From Vespa crabro (taxonomy: Eukaryota > Arthropoda > Insecta > Hymenoptera > Vespidae): a DNA stretch of 64,000 bases. Below the pieces are notes generated by a model. It did no database searches. It was not told the origin of the DNA and saw only the letters and a program-made list of their open reading frames with translations. This document shows positions 37,761 to 47,090 of this stretch, one piece after another (the first letter of the stretch is position 1; every line of letters begins with the position of its first letter). The translations under genes and the position numbers were made by a program. The DNA is taken from NCBI RefSeq assembly GCF_910589235.1, contig NC_060968.1, positions 1,211,143-1,275,142 on the forward strand. Direction: 5' to 3'.

Positions 37761-38693
37761 TTATTTGTAATTTATATGATATAATTATTTTCATGGATAA
37801 TGATATGAACAACAAGAGTTAAATATTCTACTTAAAAATAATTGTTAAAATTTATCACAAATTACATTTTATGGCAGTTGGTTACTTGGAACGTTTATTT
37901 TTCTCCACATTTTACCAATTTTATTAATCTTTATGTTTGAAAAGAATATTTTATTTTTAATATAAATAATTGATCTTGTTTCTAAGAATGTGATACAATT
38001 TAATGAAAACTTGTCTTAGTTCTGTTTATTTTTTGACAAAGTATAAAGAAGCTTCCTAATATCTCTCAGAAAATAAAGAATTTTTAATTCAATCATTTGT
38101 TATATAGATATTACTTTTTTTTTTAGATCTTAACATAATCTCAGTTTGTCTACTTTCAATTGGTTCAATTTGTATTGGCTTATTTGTTTTAATAATTAAT
38201 CTTCTCATAATTATTGCAGATTATTGACTTTATTTCAAACATAGCAAGTTTATAATCTAGAGAATTGAAATCAATTATAAATGTATGTATAACTTCTTGG
38301 AATGTATTCGCTCGTGTATAATATTTAATTCTACTTCTGAATGTTAAATAATTGTAAGGTATAATGATCTATATCATCAGGTAGGAACCTCTTTGAATTA
38401 AATTTAAGTAATTTAATTCAATATTTTTTCATTACAATGAAATTTATAAAACAGAAAAATGGTATTAAATTTATTTTTGGTATTATCAGATTATCTTTTG
38501 TTTAATAATTCATAAAAAAGTATTAAATTTAAATAAATACTATTTTTACTTATAAAAATTTATAAATTTTATATGCAGAGATATTTTGCATATTTTTCGT
38601 TACTTTTTGTATATTGGGTTATTGGAATTGCAGGAAAGAGACGCATATGATGCTATAAAAAGATGAAACAGGAAAATTACTTAAGCCACTTAA
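37761..38693. other. AT-rich spacer between the two piggyBac elements
   Basis: No protein-like frame and no recognisable element. It ends in a TTAA target site at 38690-38693. Confidence 0.55.
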
Positions 38694-40825
38694 CACTTTA
38701 TCAACCGCTAGCCTATTAATCGGCTTTTCGATGGCCAACGCTTATCGACCGATAGCCTATTAATCGGCTTTTAGTTATCGACGGGTTTCGTCCAGTGGGA
38801 TTTACTGTTTTGTTAGTAGCTGTATATTAACCTTTCCATATTTTTACGAATTATAATATTTTTATTTTTTACCATTTACAATGGATAAAGATCGTCCAGA
38901 TGAAGAGTTTTGCTTAGATACTTTGTCAGACCATAGCTGTTATTCAGAAAGTAACAGTGATAGTGATAGCAGTGATTCTTCTATAAACATACAAATGCTG
39001 CGCAAATTATTGTCACTGCAATCTAGCGATTCAGAAAGTGATAATGATGACATCACTGAAGTAAATATCGACACATGGTCAACAAATGACAAATCAATTA
39101 TTTTGGAACCTTTCGAAGGTAGCCCAGGTATAAAAATTCCACCAAAATATGAAGAAAGTGTAATGGACATTGTAAAGTTATTTATTGGAGATGACTTTTT
39201 GGAATATTTGGTTAAAGAATCGAATAGATATCACTATCAAATAATCAATAAATATAAAAATATCTCAAGGACGAAGAAATGGATGGATATTACGTTGTCA
39301 GAAATGAAAAAATTTTTAGGTCTAATTGTTCTAATGGGACAAGTAAAAAAAGACAGACTTCACGATTATTGGTCAACTGATCCAAGCATCGAAACTCCAT
39401 TTTTTTCGAAAGTAATGAGCAGAACCAGATTTATGCAGATACTGCAGAGCTGGCACTTTTGTAACAATGAAGATATACCCACAAATTCAAACAGACTTAT
39501 AAAAGTTCAGCCAGTTATAAATTATTTAAAGAATAGATTTATTGATGTATATAAACCTTGTCAACAATTATCATTAAATGAATATATTATTCCGTGGCGG
39601 GGAAGACTGTCATTCAGAATCAACAATTCCGCGAAAATTGTAAAGTACGGTATACTTGTGAGAGCAGTCTGTGAAGCTCACACGGGATACGTTTGTAATT
39701 TTGAAGTGTATGCTTGCCAAGAAATGAAATTGGAAAACACTATTCTAGAAGTTATTGATCCTTATAAAAATATTTGGCATCACATTTATCAGGACAATTA
39801 TTACAACAGTGTCGATATGGCTGAAGTTCTCTTACAAAATAAAGTACGGGTATGTGGAATTATTCGGAAAAATAGTGGTCTTCCTCAATGTCTCCAAAAA
39901 ATAACCTTTTCAAATGGTCAAGCTACATTTCGTAGAAAACACGATATTCTGTTACAAATATGGAATAACGGTAAACGAAAAGTAAACATGATATCGACGA
40001 TACATTCGGCGCGAATAATGGAATCCGAAAGTGTAAATAGAAGATCAGTTCAACAGCCTGAGTCGATAATTGATTACAACAAGTATATGAAGGGGGTAGA
40101 TCGCGCAGATAAATATCTGTCTTACTACTCTATTTTTAGAAAAACGAAGAAGTGGACCAAACGAGTAGTACTGTTTTTAATCAATTGTGCGCTTTTTAAT
40201 GCATTTAAAACGTACACAATATTGAACGGAAAGAAGTTGACATATAAGAAATTCTTACACAAGGCGGCAATTGCGTGGATATCCGATTTATCACCAATAG
40301 ATTCTGAAAGTGACGAAACAGCAGATTCAACTAACAAATCAAATATTTCAGAGCCTACGAGAAGAGCACCAAGATCAGATCCTCCAGAAAGATTATCATG
40401 CATAAAGAAGCATAAACTTATAAGAATAGTGACAAGTGGTAAAAGCAAAATACCTCAAAAACAATGTAGAGTATGTGCATCGAAAAAGATAAGAAGTAGA
40501 ACATGTTTCGTATGTAAATTTTGTAATATTCCATTACATAAGGGTGACTGTTACGAGCGATATCACACTCTAAAAAATTATTAAAAATTGAATTACTATT
40601 ACCTTGAATATATTCTATGTATATTAGTTTATAAGGGTTTTTATTATATAAAATAAATGCAAAATAAAGTATAAATATCAATAAAATTACATTCCTTTGA
40701 AACAAAAGCAATAAGCACAACACAATGAATAGCGAAAATTTAGCCAGTACTGAGAGCAAATGCGAACGTGACTAAGCCGATTTTTACTTGAGTGGCAGCC
40801 TCAACCACAACCAGTCGATAAAGTG
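38694..40825 (+). mobile_element. piggyBac element 2 (2.1 kb)
   Basis: The left end cactttatcaaccg and the inverted right end cactttatcgactg match at 12 of 14 positions, and TTAA flanks both sides (38690-38693, 40826-40829). Near the left end a 21-bp-class repeat (agcctattaatcggctttt) occurs twice, and the related aagccgatttttactt sits inverted near the right end, so subterminal motifs are also preserved. It carries one full-length transposase gene. Its ends resemble those of element 1 (cact[t/a]t), so both belong to one broad subfamily. Confidence 0.92.
38881..40584 (+). CDS. piggyBac transposase with Asn in place of the first catalytic Asp
   Basis: Uninterrupted frame of 567 residues, clearly related to the transposase at 35280-37010 over its full length. 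The acidic Ser/Asp-rich N-terminus is followed by the core with HDYWSTDPSIETPFFSKVMS, IPWRGRLSFR, YQDNYYNSVDM (Asp305), DYNKYMKGVDRADKYLSYYS (Asp407, Asp410) and a C-terminal Cys/His zinc cluster (530-562). At residue 233 the usual Ser-Ile-Asp-Glu reads Ser-Leu-Asn-Glu: codon aat at 39577-39579 replaces the first catalytic Asp (gat) by a single-base change. By analogy with the family this should abolish DNA cleavage while DNA binding could remain. The otherwise clean frame suggests a young loss, or selection for another role; I favour the former. Confidence 0.93.
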   Translation: MDKDRPDEEFCLDTLSDHSCYSESNSDSDSSDSSINIQMLRKLLSLQSSDSESDNDDITEVNIDTWSTNDKSIILEPFEGSPGIKIPPKYEESVMDIVKLFIGDDFLEYLVKESNRYHYQIINKYKNISRTKKWMDITLSEMKKFLGLIVLMGQVKKDRLHDYWSTDPSIETPFFSKVMSRTRFMQILQSWHFCNNEDIPTNSNRLIKVQPVINYLKNRFIDVYKPCQQLSLNEYIIPWRGRLSFRINNSAKIVKYGILVRAVCEAHTGYVCNFEVYACQEMKLENTILEVIDPYKNIWHHIYQDNYYNSVDMAEVLLQNKVRVCGIIRKNSGLPQCLQKITFSNGQATFRRKHDILLQIWNNGKRKVNMISTIHSARIMESESVNRRSVQQPESIIDYNKYMKGVDRADKYLSYYSIFRKTKKWTKRVVLFLINCALFNAFKTYTILNGKKLTYKKFLHKAAIAWISDLSPIDSESDETADSTNKSNISEPTRRAPRSDPPERLSCIKKHKLIRIVTSGKSKIPQKQCRVCASKKIRSRTCFVCKFCNIPLHKGDCYERYHTLKNY

Positions 40826-41039
40826 TTAAGAGTGAACTAAGCAAACTTATATAGCCATGTTTATACAGAATTGTCATTTTTTCAAGATAAACTTAAAAAA
40901 AAATCTTTACAATATAATTAAACAGATACATATATAAACAAGAGGTAATCAATTGTAAGTGATATTCTTTAACCACCACCTATAACCACCTACTGATTAG
41001 ATTTCTTCCTTTATATATAATGATATGTTATTCTAGTGT

Positions 41040-43030
41040 TTACCTAACATCTTCAGTCCTGTTTATGGTTTTTCTTAGCTCCGATCGCTAAAAATATCTG
41101 TGAGTTTCTCCTTTTTTTATTTGAATACTATCTCTTTATCAGTTACGTGCTCGATATCGATATCACAGCTCTACTCTATGGCTTCATTGCACATTAGTTT
41201 CCTCATTATCCTGACATAGGACATGTTGATCCCCACTTTCAGTAAGATTATTTCATTGTAGGGAATCCATTTGCTTAATGCATCGACGATGAAGCTTTTC
41301 AGTTTTATCTTGAAAGCTTGCTGCTGGAAATAGTTACCATTTCATATTCTTTTTTCTTCAATTAACGGGCTGTCTCTAATGCGGCGTAGCAGTTCTCAAT
41401 TGGGGATGTAATGTCGACCTTCTTTAATTTCTCGCTGAATGAAAACGAGATCATATTATCTTTTGCAAATCCTAATGACGTTTAATTAATTTTTACCGTT
41501 GTTTTTATTGTTTGTTTAAAAGTATTAAAGGCCTTTATTAATCAATTTAGGACGGCATTATACTGTTTTATGACAGCGACTAGATTATTAGATTTGCAAT
41601 GGTGAGATCACGTGTGACAGTATCTCATTGACCGCATTACATTTCCGGCATTTCTTGTTATTATTTTCAAGCGTCAAGTCTCATTCAGCAGTAGATAGTC
41701 AAGATAGGTGCGATGAATGAAACACTGGTCTGCGAATCAGCAAAGTTCCCATTTCGAACAAAGTGATTTAGTATAGTTGCTGCTAACGTGTCCTCGTATA
41801 TCTTTCTCTGGTTCGATTTAGCAAATAGTTGATTATGATAATATCCGCGGATCGTGTTTCGGAGAGAAGCCTGAATTGGGGGGTTTGTTGTTGAGGCTTT
41901 GGTGACGTTGACTAGTGGACATTCATCCTACAAGATAATTTTTTAGTCACATTACTTAGGCGGGTCTATTTGTTAATGATTTCTGTGGACTCGTTCGAAA
42001 GTTCCACCTTCATGCTACCTTGCAACATCTATTACACTTATATTATAATTTAACTTTCATATTATAATTACACTTTTGAGGAGTATGATAATCAAAAGTG
42101 GGCTTAGACTGCTGGATAACCGTGAGAGCTATGAGATAATCTGTCAGGACATTGATTGATAGCATATTTATTCCTCTCATTTAGTGATTGAGACATATTT
42201 TCACTTTTGCCGAAGATTGAGCCATGTTTTATCGGCTGCTTTGATCTTCTTGTTCAATACCATTAATGACTTCTTTCGGACTACTCCATTCTTCAGGTGA
42301 AATGAGATGCATGATAGAATAAATGTACAAATCGCATCACATTTTTGCCCACATGGTATAAATAATCGACTTGGTTTATATTGTTGTTCATTATATCTAA
42401 TGCTTTTATCGCCGATTACGTTACATGGAACTCAACAGATGCTCTGAAACGGCTATATGGCTAATAGCTGCTCTATTAGTAACTTCGATGATCTTTAAAT
42501 ATTAAAGGTTGTTAGAAGAGCTACATAGTTGCGTTTATTAATGTGAAGTAAATTTCCGTATATCGAATAAAAGACCTACTTTGTGTTGAATACAAGTTGG
42601 CTACTTCTTCCGTGCGGTCGAAGAACCACTGAAACCTTTCATTCACGTGGTCTGTCACGTACCTGTAACGCATTTGGGTAGGTTATAGATCACAGTACGG
42701 GCTTCATGGATAGGTTAAATATAAATTCTAAGGTAGTCTTACGTTATTCATTATTATTATATTAATTTTAATGATCTGTCTGATTCTACTATTGCTTCTT
42801 ACCGGTATAAAAGCGTTGTATTGTGACAATTCCCGAGTCATTTAGTCCTGTCCAGTTTAACATATTTTCAGTTCAAAATATTGTCTGATGTGATATTGAC
42901 TCAAAGGCATTGGACAAATCCAGTAATGTTATCGCGCATTTTTTCCTCTCCTGACGTATATTTGCGATCACCAACTGGAGCATAATGTTGTGTTCAATGC
43001 ATCCATCGTCAAACCATTTTCTGATCCAAT
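41040..43030 (-). mobile_element. Decayed R2-type non-LTR retrotransposon (LINE)
   Basis: Minus-strand frames broken by many stops and shifts follow the order of an R2-clade ORF. Around 42990-42880: a stretch with DDGCIEHNIMLQ then ITLLDLSNAFESI, the reverse transcriptase motif A region, followed by MLNWTGLNDSGI. Around 42300-42210: LKNGVVRKKSLMVLNKKIKA and TWLNL. Near 41650: KKCRKCNAVNEILSHV, the CCHC motif before the restriction-like endonuclease. Around 41330-41140: INMSYVRIMRKLMCNEAIE, with a stop where a Trp would be expected, and IEHVTDKE, the family's C-terminal region. The 5' part is missing. The block is less AT-rich than its surroundings. Identity of the exact family cannot be settled by eye. 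Confidence 0.7.
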
Positions 43031-43079
43031 TTGCTTGAAGACTCATTTATTCATTAATCACTATCCATGATCGATATTC

Positions 43080-43860
43080 AAATATCGATTATATTCGATT
43101 CTTTCGAAATTGTTTTTATACATAGTTTCTTTATCACAATAAATATCATAAGAGAACGAAGAAGGAAAAAACAGATACACCATATCTATTTATCTCTATT
43201 ATTTTATTATATTTTTTTCTCACCTTCAACTTCTCTTTTTCTTGTATGATGCCATTTCTCTTCCATCTTTGCTAATAATTGTAGTAGCAATAAGTAGCAT
43301 GTGTTTCCTTATCTCACGGAATTTAACATGGCGGAGTTAATTTATTATTACCTATCAAGTTTTTCGAGAACACCTGCTAAAACAAGAAGGAAAGGTATAT
43401 ACATTATATACAAATTCGCATGTCATCGAATTGATCTAACGTTTTTCTCAATCTATTCTTTCTTGAAAAGGAACATTAATGGTGTCAGGAAAAGTAGATA
43501 TGACCAAATGGTGCACAATGATTTGCCGACCAATCATACAATGATTTGTCGACCAATCACACAACGATTTGCCGACCAATGAGTGTGCCCAGTAGAGCCT
43601 ATCGACACAAACTAATCAATCACGTGTCGGTAAAGCGTTTTTACTGGCCATCTTTACAATATCGCCTTTTTTTAAATCTTCTATTGATCAATATTTATAC
43701 TTTTTTATTTAATTACTTTATTATTATTTATATATTTATTATAATTTATTATTTATTATAATTTATTATTATTATTTATATTATTTATTATATTTATTAT
43801 ACTTTTTCATTTTTATGTACATTTCTAGTTCTTTTTATTCACTTATTTTTATTTTCTTAG
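43080..43860 (+). repeat. Duplicated unit, copy B (carries the empty piggyBac site)
   Basis: Same orientation as copy A (34740-35028 plus 37439-37760), about 6 kb away. At about 43385-43400 the text cctgctaaaacaag corresponds to the point where copy A holds piggyBac 1, with a single CTAA and no insertion. Relative to copy A it has an extra AT-rich insertion near 43725-43805. A plus-strand ATG (43328) opens a frame to 43582 of 84 codons; only its first dozen residues resemble the copy A frame, so coding is doubtful. Confidence 0.75.
43514..43583. repeat. Three 22-bp CCAAT-box repeats
   Basis: The unit gatttgccgaccaatcacac is repeated three times with small changes. Copy A of the larger unit has only two CCAAT boxes at the corresponding place, so the number has changed since the duplication. 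Confidence 0.8.
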
Positions 43861-44436
43861 TTACAAGACAAAGTCTACTGTATGAAATTAAAACTAGAGT
43901 CGAAATCTGTATTTCTATTTTTTATCATAATCATATATGTATGTTATCTATTTTTGTTCTTTTTTCTCTCATCTACACTGATTACACGATATGAAGAAAT
44001 AATTATATTTTATAACGCGAATTAGCTGACAAATTAAGATCGATCAAGAGATTTCAATGGAAAATATAAGTTTGATGATCAAAAAATCTATTTTCTTCAT
44101 ACTTTTTATTAATGTTTAAAATTTGGATTTCATTATATATAATAATTCTCAATTTCTCCAATTTCCTACTTTGATAATTTAGAAAAGTTCTTGAAACTTT
44201 GTTCCCAAAATCGTTGGTCTGGAATTTCTTGGAAAAATTCTATTATAATGTGCGATTGTCATTATTATTTTATATTTTAAGTTCTAACAATTACATGATT
44301 AAAATTAGGTAGTAAATGATTAAAAAATTGCGTAGAAAAATTACAATTGCCTAAATTATAATTGTGTATTAACTGCATAAATTTTTGCAATTTTTCTAAA
44401 TTGTTTTGGTTTTTCGAAAAATATGTAATTCTTATA
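43861..44436. other. AT-rich spacer
   Basis: No gene or element seen between the duplicated unit and the Tigger element. Confidence 0.55.
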
Positions 44437-45642
44437 CAGTAAAACCTGGTTTTGTGCGGTCCTTTTTTATGCGATTTTATTTTTGTGCGATTGGTTTTGT
44501 GCGATTTTTATTTTTTGCTAATTGTAGATAATGCACCCGGTCATCCCTGTATAGTACATCCTAATATACAAATAGTGTTTTTATCACCAAATACGACTAG
44601 CCTTGTACAACCACTGGATCAAGGCATAATCACAAATTTTAAGAAACATTATATCAAATTAACTTTCAGCTACATTTTAAAAAAACTAAAGAACGATAAA
44701 TTAAGCCTGACTGAAATTTGGAGAAAATTCTCAATTTTAGACTGCATAAACCATATTATTGCAGCAATTAGACAAATAAAACAACAGACATTAAATTCGT
44801 GCTGGAAAGCGATCTGGCCTGAATGTGTAATTAATCGAAACGTTACCGAAAACGCATCAACGTTATTATCTGAAATTAGTGCGTTCGCACATAACATCGG
44901 CGGAGAAGGCTTTGATACTTTCGGTGAAAATGATCTGGACGAGATGATTGAGGACCAAACTGTCAATGATAGAGACATTATCAATAGTTTGATAGATTAT
45001 GAAAATGGACAAGAAGGACCGGAATCTATTACAGCAAATAAAATATATGCAAGGATCCAGATTTCTAAAAAATTGGAAACGCATTTTCTTAAAATAGATA
45101 CCAATGCGGAAAGACGCTTAATTCCAAAAAGAGCTGAGATCATGCATGTTTCGCTATCGTGATGTTTATAAGCAATTGACTAGTCGACCGTCGTCACAAA
45201 AACTGATCACTGATTTTATGGTACCAAAAAATAAATCAATTGAAATCCTATATTCAAGCGACGATAACGATTTTGAACTAATTCATCACAAGAAGATGCG
45301 CGTTTTGGATTACGACGAGTAGCACCAAACTATTTAATGTATAATTTGAAAACTTTTCCATGTATGTACAATGAAGAATTAAATATTTTTACAATTTCTT
45401 TAGGTCTAATTTAATTATTTAATTTAATTGAAAGCATTCTCTCATCTATTTCATAAATTATTGATGTATTTTCTAAAAGTCCAACTTTTTATGCGGTCCC
45501 TGTCCACCGCATAAAAAAAATTTTGGGAGTATATCGTACAAAGTTGTTTATTATATGTAAGAATTTATAAGATTTCCGAATATTTTTTTGTACGATTTCT
45601 TTTATGCGATCCTTATCCACTGCACAAAAACAGGTTTTACTG
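44437..45642 (+). mobile_element. Internally deleted Tigger/pogo-type element (1.2 kb)
   Basis: The left end cagtaaaacctggttttgtg and the inverted right end cagtaaaacctgtttttgtg match at 19 of 20 positions, and TA flanks both sides (44435-44436, 45643-45644), as for the pogo/Tigger branch. Subterminal repeats of tgtgcgat / atgcgatcc occur at both ends. Only the second half of the transposase gene remains, so the element was shortened from about 2.5 kb and could move only with help in trans. Confidence 0.9.
44518..45322 (+). pseudogene. Tigger transposase, C-terminal half, frameshifted
   Basis: The frame begins inside the DDE domain at IVDNAPGHP, the second catalytic Asp, and continues through FLSPNTTSLVQPLDQGII (third catalytic Asp), the WRKFSILDCINHI and CWKAIWPE blocks typical of the family. 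The N-terminal helix-turn-helix/CENP-B-like DNA-binding region and first catalytic Asp are absent. One frame ends at 45162, but the reading continues in another frame as CMFRYRDVYKQL...QKLITDF to 45322, which is the normal Tigger C-terminus, so a frameshift lies near 45135-45150. Non-functional. Confidence 0.88.
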
Positions 45643-45697
45643 TAATTTTCTTTATAATAAAATAAATATTAGAGATTTATGTTTTTATATGATTTAG

Positions 45698-45884
45698 GAT
45701 GGGCTGAATCCGGTGATACTGCAATACCGGCTCAACCCTCGGCAGAGGCAGAGCAAGCTCCGACCTTCCGCCAAATTTCAAAAATCTAGCTAATATTCTG
45801 GCTGCTCCATGAGCAGCGTATCAGATATTAAGCTGATAAGAACAGATACTACACTTTGATCTTAGCCATAGGCCGAGAAGCGAT
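45698..45884 (-). ncRNA. U2: U2 spliceosomal snRNA gene (slightly divergent)
   Basis: On the minus strand the sequence starts atcgcttctcggcc and includes ggctaagatcaaagtgtag then tatctgttcttatcag, so the branch-point recognition region gtagta is intact. Downstream come taatatctgatacg (stem IIa), an Sm-type site atttttga, gagcttgctc (stem III loop) and gccggtattgcagta followed by caccgg (stem IV). The length of about 187 matches U2. U2 pairs with the intron branch point in the spliceosome. Differences from the usual sequence: stem-loop I has a 3-base loop tat instead of tttt, and stem IIb and the region beside the Sm site differ. All stems still appear to pair, so I favour a real gene or variant copy over a pseudogene. 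A Tigger element ends 56 bp beyond its 3' end. Confidence 0.88.
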
Positions 45885-47005
45885 AAAGACAAATGGTTAG
45901 AATCGTTCAAATAAGCATTTCTATATCGAAAAATGGATTCGAGTATAGAACGACACGTTGTGGTCGTCGCTTGAATTATTTGTTTCTTCAAAAAACGCTC
46001 GCATGCCGATGGTAGTACGATCGATCAATAATACAATTGACAATACGATTGCTAAAACGATGAGAATAATAATTAATAGTAATTAATTAGAGAATAATAA
46101 TTAATAGAGAATATTAATTAAATTAGATATTTAAATAGAATGTATTTATTCGATAACCTGTTACGATACTTTTACTATCATGTTTTACAATGAAAAGATT
46201 AAAGAAAATTTTAATATGTATATATATATAAATTACTTCATTCATATATCTGTTTTACAATTTTTTACAATTTTATTACAACTCGTAGATTTTTTATTTA
46301 AAAAATATAATATACAAGATAATTGTAAACATGTTCATTGTCTCATTGTTAATATATTCGTATTCTTTTACAATAAGTTTATTGAAAGTCATATAAAATA
46401 CAATTAAATTTGAAGGTTTTGTTGTTAATAAATTTTATTCTATTAACATCAATTTTAAGTAACATCAATTTTTCTTTATGTTAACTTAATCACAAAAGCT
46501 CTTGCTCGTAGTTCATTCAAATTAGAACATTTACATTTTTGTTTACGATCACGCTTTTAGAAAAACTTAATATAAAATTATATAATTACTAATATAAGGA
46601 ATACATAAAATTTTCAATTTAATAGACTAGTGAACCAATTTCTATCAAGTTAATGGTCATATCATGTTGTTACACCAGTTCTCATCCGAATACCATAGGT
46701 ATAAAATAAATTTTTTAGAAATTTTGTCTACACTCAAACACAACTATTATTATATATTAATATAAACCAGTACAACATTCACTGAATATTGAGCGAAAAT
46801 CAAAGACTGAATGGCATGTAAAAAAAAGAAAATAAATATTTTTTCATATAAGGCCAAAAAATTAGATCAATTAGGCAGGAATTACATAAAAATACAAAAC
46901 TGTTATTTTAGTATAATTATTTGTAGAACTTGTTTACACAGATTTTTGTATTTTAATATGTTGACAAATAAAGGATATTTATTTATAAAAAAAAAAAAAA
47001 AATAA
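45885..47005. other. AT-rich stretch, U2 upstream flank
   Basis: The first 100-150 bp should hold the snRNA proximal sequence element; I cannot identify it with confidence. The remainder has no protein-like frame. Confidence 0.55.
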
Positions 47006-47090
47006 GTTCTCGTTCAGTAACTGAAGTTAAGTAATGTAGGGCACGGTTAGTACCTGGAGGAATCGTTTAGAAACATTATGTACCGTTAGA
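47006..47090 (+). pseudogene. 5' truncated 5S rRNA-derived relic
   Basis: The sequence gttctcgt...aactgaagttaag...gggcacggttagtacctgga...aacattatgtaccgttag follows 5S rRNA from about nucleotide 35 to the end. The box A region agttaag and the box C core cggttagtac are recognisable, but many substitutions spoil the pairing of the final stem and the first third is missing. An A-rich run precedes it and a T run follows. This is a dead 5S copy or part of a 5S-derived SINE. Confidence 0.75.

Noticed and set aside
43301..43582. Plus-strand 93-codon frame in duplicated unit copy B
   Set aside because: Only a dozen residues resemble copy A, and the C-terminal part is a translation of the 22-bp CCAAT repeat.
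43080..43860. Long terminal repeat of an LTR retrotransposon with copy A as partner
   Set aside because: The DNA between the two copies carries no gag, protease, integrase or primer site, only a LINE relic and a piggyBac element; not excluded, but unsupported.
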